This document shows, piece by piece, positions 1 to 5,677 of a stretch of 5,677 nucleotides of DNA; within the stretch, counting starts at the first letter, position 1; every line of letters begins with the position of its first letter. The translations under genes and the position numbers were made by a program. The DNA is taken from the NCBI GenBank assembly GCA_943325355.2, contig CALPPA020000130.1, positions 1 to 5,677 on the forward strand, read 5' to 3'. Source of the stretch: Klebsiella pneumoniae (lineage in GTDB: Bacteria; Bacteroidota; Bacteroidia; Flavobacteriales; Flavobacteriaceae). The notes beneath the pieces are model-generated. The model ran no database searches, was not told the origin of the DNA, and was given only the letters and a program-made list of their open reading frames with translations.

Positions 1-43
1 ATTGATATTTATATTAGAGAGAAATAATTGGAAATATTATTTG

Positions 44-51
44 TAAATTTG
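44..51 (+). promoter_or_regulatory. Candidate -7 promoter element (TAAATTTG)
   Basis: TAAATTTG is an exact match to the Bacteroidota -7 consensus TAnnTTTG. It ends 22 bases before the ATG at 74, which would give a short leader for the kinase-like/SDR gene pair. No TTG or TTTG is found at the usual 17-23 base spacing upstream; the nearest, at 28-30, is only 13 bases away. In such AT-rich DNA an isolated match is weak evidence. Confidence 0.3.
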
Positions 52-73
52 TTTGAATAATTATTTTAAATAA

Positions 74-721
74 ATGAAATATGAATTACAACTTATCATT
101 TCAGGAAAGAGCCAAGTTGAGTATGGAGCAATTATCCAAGCAGCAGCCAGTTACCTTAAAAGAAGCCAAGGCACAAGTAGTTTGGTTAAAGAAAATAAGT
201 ATTTCAAGAAACAAGAAACAGACCGCTTAATTCAGTATGTAGAAGAAAATGCACTTTGGTTTTCGGATGTCAATTTAGAAAATTATGTCTCAGAAGGTGC
301 AGAACAAAAAGTCTATCTAAAAGATGGCAAAACAGTAATCAAACTAAATGATTCCATTTTTTATAATTCTTGGATAGATTATTTTAATAATTTATTGCTC
401 AATAATTATTTTTTCCCAGACACAGCTTATCAATTATTAGGTTTTTATAAAGACTATGAAGTTTTATATGCTGTTGTGCAACAACCTTTTGTTAAAGCAA
501 CAGAGAAAACGGATTTGACTATTGTCAAAAAGTTTATGCTTAACAATGGTTTTAATAATACTCGTAATAATGATTACTTCAATCCAGAATTAGGCATTAT
601 TTTAGAAGACCTTCACGATGAAAATGTTTTAACTGAAAACGGGATTTTACAATTTATAGACACTGTTTTTTATTTAACAGATGATTTTTTTAAAATCAGC
701 AATAAAACTTCAGAAGAATGA
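74..721 (+). CDS. Stand-alone kinase-fold protein, polyvalent-protein kinase family
   Basis: This 215-residue protein has no signal peptide or membrane segment and is probably cytoplasmic. The region from about residue 72 to 200 reads as a small protein-kinase/aminoglycoside-phosphotransferase fold. EGAEQKVY at 74-81 fits the nucleotide loop, and K90 in TVIKL fits the ATP-binding lysine. DLHDEN at 179-184 has the catalytic Asp and metal-binding Asn five residues apart, as in kinases, and D196 in FIDTVF fits the second metal-binding Asp. I recognise the pattern, from memory, as the kinase domain often found in polyvalent proteins of phages and mobile elements. Residues 1-60 do not match anything I know; QAAASYL at 22-28 lies in a predicted helix. 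The ATG at 74 follows an A/T-rich leader typical of Bacteroidota. The TGA overlaps the next gene's ATG. The substrate, protein or small molecule, cannot be told from sequence. Confidence 0.75.
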   Translation: MKYELQLIISGKSQVEYGAIIQAAASYLKRSQGTSSLVKENKYFKKQETDRLIQYVEENALWFSDVNLENYVSEGAEQKVYLKDGKTVIKLNDSIFYNSWIDYFNNLLLNNYFFPDTAYQLLGFYKDYEVLYAVVQQPFVKATEKTDLTIVKKFMLNNGFNNTRNNDYFNPELGIILEDLHDENVLTENGILQFIDTVFYLTDDFFKISNKTSEE

Positions 722-1509
722 AATCAATAAACGGAAAAGTTGTATGGATTACGGGAGCTTCAAGCGGAATTGGAGAGGCATTAGCCTATGAATTAGCTCG
801 GAAAAACTGCAAATTGATACTTTCTGCACGGAATATTGAAGCCTTGGAGTTGGTAAAATCAAAATGTTTAAATGCAGAAGTTATGGTTTTATCTTTTGAC
901 TTGGCTGATTTTGGCAATGCCAAAAGTAATGTTGAAAAAGCTGTTGCTGCCTTTGGAAAAATCGATATACTCGTCAATAATGGAGGCGTTAGCCAACGGT
1001 CACTTATTGCCGAAACTGATTTTGAAGTGGATAAAAAACTGATCGAAGTCGATTATCTTGGAACTGTCGCAATAACCAAAGCACTGCTGCCGTATTTCAT
1101 AAAAATTCAAAGCGGACATTTTGTAACTATTACTAGTTTGATGGGAAAATTTGGTTCACCCTATCGTTCTGGTTATTGTGGTGCAAAACACGCACTTCAC
1201 GGTTTCTTTGATGTTTTAAGGATGGAACATTACAAAGATTTTCTAGATGTAACACTTATTTGTCCAGGATTTATCCAAACTAATGTAGCAAAAAATGCCT
1301 TAACTGGAAACGGCTCTAGCCAAAATCAAGAAGATGAGGCTACGAAAAACGGAATGCCAGTAGCTGTATTTGCCAAGAAATTTGTGAAAGCCGTTGAGTC
1401 TAATAAATTTGAAGTTTACATTGGAGGAAAAGAAGTATTGGGTATTTATCTGAAACGATTTTTTCCAAAGTTCTTGCACTATTTTGTTTTGAAAAGCAAA
1501 GTGCGGTAA
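718..1509 (+). CDS. SDR-family NAD(P)-dependent oxidoreductase, DHRS7B-like
   Basis: This 263-residue protein is a classical short-chain dehydrogenase/reductase of usual length. The Rossmann motif TGASSGIG is at 12-19, and SAR at 36-38 puts a basic residue after strand 2, which favours NADP(H). DL at 61-62 and NNGG at 87-90 (usually NNAG) follow. The catalytic residues are S140, Y153 and K157 (YCGAK), with PGFIQT at 183-188. The tetrad Asn position (N-Y-x-G-T in relatives) is D112 here. By memory, the segment after the active site and the C-terminal LGIYLKRFFPKF stretch resemble the DHRS7B group, whose animal members reduce acyl/alkyl-dihydroxyacetone phosphate. The bacterial substrate is unknown, so a lipid or ketone substrate is only inference. 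The ATG at 718 overlaps the upstream TGA in ATGA, which supports this start and translational coupling. The amphipathic basic C-terminus could touch the membrane. Confidence 0.93.
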   Translation: MKSINGKVVWITGASSGIGEALAYELARKNCKLILSARNIEALELVKSKCLNAEVMVLSFDLADFGNAKSNVEKAVAAFGKIDILVNNGGVSQRSLIAETDFEVDKKLIEVDYLGTVAITKALLPYFIKIQSGHFVTITSLMGKFGSPYRSGYCGAKHALHGFFDVLRMEHYKDFLDVTLICPGFIQTNVAKNALTGNGSSQNQEDEATKNGMPVAVFAKKFVKAVESNKFEVYIGGKEVLGIYLKRFFPKFLHYFVLKSKVR

Positions 1510-1522
1510 TTTTTTGTTTTTC
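1491..1522 (+). terminator. Weak hairpin over the end of the SDR gene
   Basis: GAAAAGCAAA (1491-1500) can pair with TTTGTTTTTC (1513-1522) over 10 positions, with one G-U wobble and a 12-base loop that holds the stop codon. The stem is almost all A-U and no T-run follows it directly, so it is a poor intrinsic terminator. It is the only candidate seen for ending the kinase/SDR transcript before the next gene. Confidence 0.25.
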
Positions 1523-1557
1523 AGAATTTGTTTTCAATATTTTTTATAGAAATCGAG

Positions 1558-1587
1558 TTTGTTGTAAATAAATTAGAATTACCTTTA
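1558..1587 (+). promoter_or_regulatory. Candidate Bacteroidota-type promoter for the barrel-protein gene
   Basis: TTTG at 1558-1561 and TACCTTTA at 1580-1587 are separated by 18 bases. This matches the TTTG / TAnnTTTG arrangement described for Flavobacterium and Bacteroides, except for the last base of the -7 box. Transcription would start near 1592-1595, giving a leader of about 45 bases before the ATG at 1638. The spacing is good, but such motifs arise by chance in AT-rich DNA. Confidence 0.35.
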
Positions 1588-1600
1588 AACCTTTAGGTTT
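1587..1600. repeat. Small inverted repeat at the predicted transcription start
   Basis: AAACC (1587-1591) and GGTTT (1596-1600) form a perfect 5-base inverted repeat around TTTA. It sits immediately downstream of the candidate -7 box, so it could be a regulator-binding site or a short 5' hairpin. It is too short to be a convincing terminator. The function is inference. Confidence 0.25.
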
Positions 1601-1637
1601 TATTTAAGTCAAAGTCTTTTATTCCCTTAATTGCATT

Positions 1638-4385
1638 ATGTCTAAACACTTTTGTATTTCTTTACTACTGTTTTTCCTTCTTTCTGCCAATGCCCAAAAC
1701 GAAATCATTCTTAGCGGAACAATTTTAGACATTAATACACAATTACCTATTGAGTCTGCAACTGTATATTTTTCGAATGTAAAAGATTCGACAATTATAG
1801 AATTTACCGATACAGATAAAAATGGTTTGTTTAAAATTGTAACCAAAAAATATGAAAACTCTATATTTTTCAAGGTCAATCAAGCGGGTTATCAGTCATT
1901 TGTAGAAGAACATACAGGTCTTTTAGAAAATAAAGATTTTGGAAAAGTGTACTTGTTAAACAATAAGTATGCATTAAATGAAATAGTTGTGGTGAAGGAT
2001 GTCCCAATAAGAGTAAAGAAGGATACATTAGAATTTAATGCTTCTTCTTTCAAGGTTCGCCCCGATTCTAATGTAGAAACTTTGCTAAAAGAGTTACCCG
2101 GTTTTGAGATTGATAGTCAAGGTAAAATCACGGTAAATGGCAAAGAGGTTAGCCAAGTCCTTGTAAATGGAAAAGCTTTTTTTGATAAAGAAGGGTTGAT
2201 GATTCTTAAAAATTTACCCGCTGAAATCATAAATAAAATCCAAGTTTCGGATTTTAAAACAAAAAAAGAGGAATTATCCAAACAAGAATCTACTTCTGAT
2301 TTTTCAAGTATCAACATCACAATCGACGAAAAGAAAAACAGAGGGGTTTTTGGAAAATTTTTGGGAGGCTACGGAACAGATGAAAGGTACGAGAGTAGTT
2401 TTATTTTAAATTTTTTTAAAGACAAACAGAAAATAAGTGTTTTGGCATCTTCCAACAATATCAATGCTACTGGATTTTCTATGGATGATGTTTTCGATAA
2501 TATGGGTGGTGGTCGAAACGGCAAAAGAGAAACAACTGCTCCTCCTGGCAAAGGAATTACCCAGTCTAATTTGGCCGGAATCAGTTATTCTGATCAATGG
2601 ACAAAAAAAATAGATGCCGTTGGAAGTTATGATTACAAGAATACTACGAATGAAAATGAAAGCAAGTCAAAACAAGTCAATTTTTTGCCTACCAGTACAA
2701 ATTTTACAGATGCTGAATCGAAAACTAAAAATGAGAGTACGGTTAACAAAGCTAATTTTGAATTAGAATATAAAATTAATCCAACCATTCGACTTGTTTT
2801 TGAACCAACCATAAATCAATCACATTCCAATAATAATCTAATTTCGGCTAGTAAGGCAAAAAATGACAAGGACGAACCCATAAACGAAAGCACAACAAAA
2901 TCAAACAGAGAGTCTGATAACATAACATTAGGCAACACAATCAATTTTAATAAAGCATTTGCCAAAAAATTACGCAACTTAAGTTTTGTGTTTAACAATA
3001 ATTACACTGCTAACGATTCTGATGGAGTAACGGTATCAAAAACTCTTTTCTTTCAAAACAACAGACCTAATATAGATAGAAATCAGAATGTTTTAAATCA
3101 GAATACCTTTACCGCTAATTCAGTGGACATAGAATACACCGAACCTATAACCGATTCCTTACGATTTCGAATTGGCGTAGACTTAGATTGGAATAGCGAA
3201 GAAACTGACCTAAAGACTTATGATTTTAACACGAGTTCACAATCTTATAAAGACCTCAATAATTTGCAATCCAACTATACAAATTCCAGCAGAAATTCCA
3301 TCAGACCCAAAGCAGGATTGACCTACGAAAAAAACAAATACACCTTCAATATCAATTCTAGTACGGCAATTATTGACTACGATAATTACTCTTTGTATTT
3401 AAATAAAGATACAGAGTTGAATCAAAAATATATGTTGCCATATGCTAATGCTCAAATTAGATATAGAATTAATCGCTCAAAATATCTGAGTTTCAAATAT
3501 GATTATGACAATAAACTGCCAACACCTAAACAATTAATTCCAGTAGCTAATTTATCAAATCCTTTAGTGACTATTATTGGAAATCCAAATCTAAAACCCA
3601 ATGAAACGCATACCGCAAGTGTTAATTTTAAAAACTACAATTATAGGACGCGTTCAGGATATAGCTTGTACTTAAAAACAAATTTGTTTGTACAGGAAAT
3701 TGCAACCACAGCCTTTTTTGATGAAAACGGAAAAAAAACAACAACATATACAAACGTAGAGGATACTTATTCCACTTCCATCGGCGGAAATTGGAATCAA
3801 ACCATCAAGAATAATGCTCACATTTTTCGTTATGGTATCAACTTAAATGGGAATTATTCCTTTGACAAAGGCTTTACTAATGGGGTTATGTTTAGTGCAA
3901 AATCAACAAGACTTACACCTGGAGCGTACCTAAGTTATGACTATGGAGAACTACTTACAATAGCTCCCTCTTACAGACTAACGTACAATGAGACAAAATA
4001 TGAAAACTCTGCAATAGACGCAAATTCAAATGTTTTGCATAATATCAATTTGCAAACGACTTCCTACTGGCCAAAAAATTGGGTTTTTGGAAATGATTTT
4101 GGGTACACCTATAATTCGAACATTTCTGGCGATTTCAAAAAAGATTTTTATTTATGGAATACCAGTTTATCCTATGGGTTTTTTGACAAAAAAATGTTAG
4201 TAAAAGTAAAAATATACGATATTTTAAACCAAAACCAAAGTGCTACTAGAACCATAAATCCCACTTCTATTCGTGATGAGGAAAACACGGTACTCAAAAG
4301 ATATGCTATGTTTTCCTTAAGTTACAAACTAGGTAAATTTAAGGGAAAACAGAAAAAGAGTTACAAAAAGGAGGATACGGAATAG
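1638..4385 (+). CDS. TonB-dependent-receptor-like outer-membrane beta-barrel protein
   Basis: This 915-residue protein starts with a signal peptide (residues 1 to about 19, cleavage likely after SANA). Residues 22 to about 108 form a carboxypeptidase-regulatory-like beta-sandwich (SGTILD, then LPIESATVYF). LNEIVVVKD at 113-121 is the usual linker before a plug-like domain at about 122-232, which carries LLKELPGFEI (149-158), ITVNGKEV (164-171) and VLVNGKAFF (174-182). The rest is a Tyr/Asn/Thr-rich barrel with GNPNLKP at 648-654 and a closing strand FSLSYKLGKF ending at 901, then a short basic tail. A Gly-rich loop (MGGGRNG) lies near 289-295. This architecture fits the Bacteroidota outer-membrane beta-barrel family (OMP_b-brl_3 type). 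The ligand cannot be predicted: there is no adjacent SusD-like lipoprotein, so glycan uptake of the SusCD kind is not supported. The small LTxxQ gene follows 71 bases later and may share the transcript. Confidence 0.92.
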   Translation: MSKHFCISLLLFFLLSANAQNEIILSGTILDINTQLPIESATVYFSNVKDSTIIEFTDTDKNGLFKIVTKKYENSIFFKVNQAGYQSFVEEHTGLLENKDFGKVYLLNNKYALNEIVVVKDVPIRVKKDTLEFNASSFKVRPDSNVETLLKELPGFEIDSQGKITVNGKEVSQVLVNGKAFFDKEGLMILKNLPAEIINKIQVSDFKTKKEELSKQESTSDFSSINITIDEKKNRGVFGKFLGGYGTDERYESSFILNFFKDKQKISVLASSNNINATGFSMDDVFDNMGGGRNGKRETTAPPGKGITQSNLAGISYSDQWTKKIDAVGSYDYKNTTNENESKSKQVNFLPTSTNFTDAESKTKNESTVNKANFELEYKINPTIRLVFEPTINQSHSNNNLISASKAKNDKDEPINESTTKSNRESDNITLGNTINFNKAFAKKLRNLSFVFNNNYTANDSDGVTVSKTLFFQNNRPNIDRNQNVLNQNTFTANSVDIEYTEPITDSLRFRIGVDLDWNSEETDLKTYDFNTSSQSYKDLNNLQSNYTNSSRNSIRPKAGLTYEKNKYTFNINSSTAIIDYDNYSLYLNKDTELNQKYMLPYANAQIRYRINRSKYLSFKYDYDNKLPTPKQLIPVANLSNPLVTIIGNPNLKPNETHTASVNFKNYNYRTRSGYSLYLKTNLFVQEIATTAFFDENGKKTTTYTNVEDTYSTSIGGNWNQTIKNNAHIFRYGINLNGNYSFDKGFTNGVMFSAKSTRLTPGAYLSYDYGELLTIAPSYRLTYNETKYENSAIDANSNVLHNINLQTTSYWPKNWVFGNDFGYTYNSNISGDFKKDFYLWNTSLSYGFFDKKMLVKVKIYDILNQNQSATRTINPTSIRDEENTVLKRYAMFSLSYKLGKFKGKQKKSYKKEDTE

Positions 4386-4390
4386 TTAAA

Positions 4391-4417
4391 AAAAGGATTA
4401 AACCTTTTGTCAAAAGG
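4391..4417. repeat. Three-part inverted repeat ahead of the LTxxQ gene
   Basis: AAAAGG (4391-4396), CCTTTT (4403-4408) and AAAAGG (4412-4417) lie in a row. The middle element can pair with either flank, so two mutually exclusive hairpins are possible. The right-hand pair extends to CCTTTTG-T-CAAAAGG, a 15-base palindrome (4403-4417). No T-run follows, so it is not a standard terminator. It could be an operator, an RNA processing site or a partial transcription block between the barrel gene and the LTxxQ gene; its role is unknown. Confidence 0.5.
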
Positions 4418-4456
4418 ACTGTACAATATCCATCATAACTTTAAAAAACATACATA

Positions 4457-4900
4457 ATGAAAAAATTAATTATTGCAGCGCTACTTTTAGTTGGCGTTTC
4501 TAATTTTGCACAAGAGGCAAATACGCCTAATAACAAAAAGGATAAAGGGTCAAAGGAAATGAAATCTCCAGAACAAAGAAACGAGGCTTTGTTGACTAAA
4601 ATGACAACCGAATTAAAGTTGGATGCCAGTCAACAAGCACAAATTAAACCAATTATTGCAGAACAAAGTGTAAAAAGGGAAGCGATGAGAGCCTAACAAA
4701 AAGCCAATAAAGAAAATAATGTTGTGTCTAGTGATGCCGATAAAAAAGCAATTAGAAAAACACGTATGGAAGATAAAGAGGCAACAGACAATAAGATTAA
4801 AGGGATATTGACTCCAGACCAATTTGTTAAATATCAAGCAACGCAAGAGGCTGAAAAAGAAAAAATGAAGGCTCAAATCAAACAAAATAGAGGGGAATAA
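4457..4900 (+). pseudogene. Secreted LTxxQ (Spy/CpxP-like) protein gene interrupted by in-frame TAA
   Basis: The frame opens with a clear signal peptide (residues 1 to about 18, cleavage likely before QEA) and a Lys/Glu/Gln-rich helical region containing LDASQ at 55-59. It then meets TAA at codon 80 (4694-4696). Past that stop the same frame runs for 67 more codons to a second TAA at 4898-4900, with the same Lys/Glu-rich make-up and an exact LTxxQ motif (LTPDQ, codons 118-122). Together the two halves give a 147-codon protein of the size and layout of small Bacteroidota LTxxQ proteins, relatives of the periplasmic chaperones Spy and CpxP. The best reading is a full gene broken by one substitution at 4694, for example CAA or AAA to TAA. 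A sequencing error or stop readthrough is also possible. If translated only to the stop, the 79-residue product keeps the signal peptide and the first motif. The strong terminator follows 20 bases later. Confidence 0.8.
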
Positions 4901-4920
4901 AGACCTTCTTTATCTTTGAG

Positions 4921-4960
4921 AAAAAGTCCCAACTTATATTTTTTTAAGTAGGGACTTTTT
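4921..4960. terminator. Bidirectional intrinsic terminator between convergent genes
   Basis: AAAAAGTCCC (4921-4930) and GGGACTTTTT (4951-4960) form a perfect 10-base stem. After one A-A mismatch the stem continues with ACTTA (4932-4936) pairing TAAGT (4945-4949), leaving an 8-base T-rich loop. The flanking A-run and T-run supply the U-tract on each strand, so it can end both the plus-strand LTxxQ transcript and the minus-strand TPM transcript. Its place between two converging stop codons fits this role. Confidence 0.87.
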
Positions 4961-5009
4961 TATAAAATAATTTTTATTTACGACTAAAAATAGATCAAGG
5001 AATAGCAAT

Positions 5010-5677
5010 TTACCAACCTCCGCTGCTTCCTCCTCCAGAGAAACCTCCTCCACCGAATCCTCCGCCGAAACCGCCTCCGCCTCCGCCGAAACCTCCGCCA
5101 GATGACCCTCCAAAACCTCCGCCTCCACTGTTACGTCCCAAACTACTCAAGATAATTACATCAAGCAAACTTGGTCCTCCGCCCGAATTTCCAGAATTGC
5201 CACCATTATTTTTGTTTTTAGACAGTAAGAAAAGTACAATGAAAACAATAATTATGATAGGTACAATAGGAAAATTTTTTCCTTTATTTTGTTTTCGTTC
5301 TCCTTTGTATTTGCCTTTAAAAACATCAAAAAGCGCATCGGTACCTTTGTCTAAACCATTGTAATAACTTCCGGCTTTAAATTCAGGTATGATAATGTTC
5401 CTGATTATTTCTCCTCCAATTCCAGCTGTTAATCGGTCTTCAAGGCCGTAGCCAGGATTGATTGCAATTTTTCTTTCGGCTTTTGAAACTAATATAACAA
5501 CTCCATTATCATCTTTGGATGTGCCACCAATTCCCCAGGTTTGTCCCCATTTTGTGGCTAAAAGACTGACGTCTTCTCCTTTCAAACCTTCAATAGTTAT
5601 TACTACAATTTGAGTTGTTGTAGAATCGGAATATCGAATCAGTTTTTCTTCTAATTGTGTTTTCTCTTCTGCATTTA
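5010..5677 (-). CDS. TPM-domain (YgcG-like) membrane protein with Gly-rich tail, 5' end missing
   Basis: The minus-strand frame is open from the window edge to TAA at 5010-5012, giving 221 residues with the N-terminus cut off. Residues 1 to about 125 form a TPM domain: NAEEKTQLEEKL and TTTQIVVITIEG at the start, then WGIGG, DDNGVVILVS (from 55), GYGLEDRLT (75-83) and IIPEFKAGSYYNGLDKGTDAL. One membrane segment follows at about 135-151 (5223-5273), then a low-complexity Gly/Phe/Ser tail ending SSGGW. This order matches YgcG-type TPM proteins, which are usually exported and anchored by the C-terminal helix. Some TPM proteins have phosphatase activity or assist photosystem repair in chloroplasts, but the role in Bacteroidota is not settled. 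A TTG at 5583-5585 could be taken as a start, but it lies inside the TPM domain. A signal peptide is expected just beyond the window; family members often sit beside lemA, which cannot be seen here. Confidence 0.9.
   Translation of the reverse strand, partial: NAEEKTQLEEKLIRYSDSTTTQIVVITIEGLKGEDVSLLATKWGQTWGIGGTSKDDNGVVILVSKAERKIAINPGYGLEDRLTAGIGGEIIRNIIIPEFKAGSYYNGLDKGTDALFDVFKGKYKGERKQNKGKNFPIVPIIIIVFIVLFLLSKNKNNGGNSGNSGGGPSLLDVIILSSLGRNSGGGGFGGSSGGGFGGGGGGFGGGFGGGGFSGGGSSGGW
5013..5126 (-). repeat. Gly-rich low-complexity coding repeat
   Basis: This stretch encodes the last 38 residues of the TPM protein, made of GGGF, GGGGF and GGSS units ending in GGW. The DNA is a degenerate GGN repeat, visibly more GC-rich than its surroundings, and it opens misleading Ala/Glu/Ser-rich frames in the other registers. 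Such tails are common on YgcG-like proteins. The repeat is prone to length change by slippage. Confidence 0.8.

Noticed and set aside
786..977. 63-codon minus-strand open frame inside the SDR gene
   Set aside because: It is antisense to the Rossmann-fold coding region, with no domain or plausible start signal.
1619..1879. 86-codon minus-strand open frame over the start of the barrel-protein gene
   Set aside because: It overlaps the signal peptide and first domain of a clear gene and shows no motif of its own.
4436..4443. TAACTTTA as a -7 box for the LTxxQ gene
   Set aside because: The nearest upstream TTTG (4406-4409) is 26 bases away, beyond the usual spacing, and the transcript would begin only a few bases before the ATG.
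4694..4696. Programmed recoding of the in-frame TAA
   Set aside because: TAA is not the selenocysteine codon (TGA) or pyrrolysine codon (TAG), and I see no strong stem-loop immediately after it; a simple nonsense change or sequence error is more likely.
4613..4885. 90-codon open frame on the minus strand, opposite the LTxxQ gene
   Set aside because: Phe/Cys/Leu-rich translation is the mirror of the Lys/Glu-rich plus-strand frame; it has no recognisable domain, and the plus frame has a signal peptide and LTxxQ motifs.
5013..5126. Periodic CCTCC/GCC pattern suggesting a tandem repeat or CRISPR-like array
   Set aside because: There are no constant-length repeats with unique spacers; the periodicity comes from Gly codons in the tail of the TPM protein.
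4934..5128. Glu/Ala/Ser-rich open frame on the minus strand
   Set aside because: It is an alternate register of the Gly-rich tail of the TPM gene and runs across the terminator.

Overview
The window looks like chromosomal DNA from a member of the Bacteroidota, most likely a Flavobacterium-like organism. It is AT-rich. The proteins are typical of that group: a large outer-membrane beta-barrel receptor with an N-terminal carboxypeptidase-regulatory-like domain, a small secreted LTxxQ (Spy/CpxP-like) protein, and a TPM-domain protein with a Gly-rich tail. Candidate promoters resemble the Bacteroidota consensus (TTTG, then TAnnTTTG) rather than the E. coli one. The taxonomic call is an inference from protein style, not a database match.

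Layout. (1) 74-1509: a small kinase-fold protein related to the kinase domain of phage/plasmid polyvalent proteins overlaps by 4 bp (ATGA) an SDR-family dehydrogenase resembling DHRS7B, so the two are probably translationally coupled. (2) 1510-1637: a 128-bp gap with a candidate promoter and small inverted repeats. (3) 1638-4385: a 915-residue TonB-dependent-receptor-like outer-membrane protein. (4) 4457-4900: a small secreted LTxxQ protein gene interrupted by one in-frame TAA at codon 80; the same frame continues cleanly for 67 more codons and holds the second LTxxQ motif. (5) 4921-4960: a strong bidirectional terminator between convergent genes. (6) 5010-5677, minus strand: a TPM/YgcG-like membrane protein whose 5' end lies beyond the right edge of the window.

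How the parts may work together. The kinase-like and SDR genes form one transcription unit of unknown purpose. The barrel protein and the LTxxQ protein both act in the envelope and may be co-transcribed; the LTxxQ gene appears damaged, or needs readthrough. The TPM gene belongs to a separate, oppositely transcribed unit entering from the right.

I found no mobile element, CRISPR array, tRNA, rRNA or clear new defence system. The items most worth checking are the interrupted LTxxQ gene, the kinase-SDR coupling, and the three-part AAAAGG/CCTTTT/AAAAGG repeat ahead of the LTxxQ gene.
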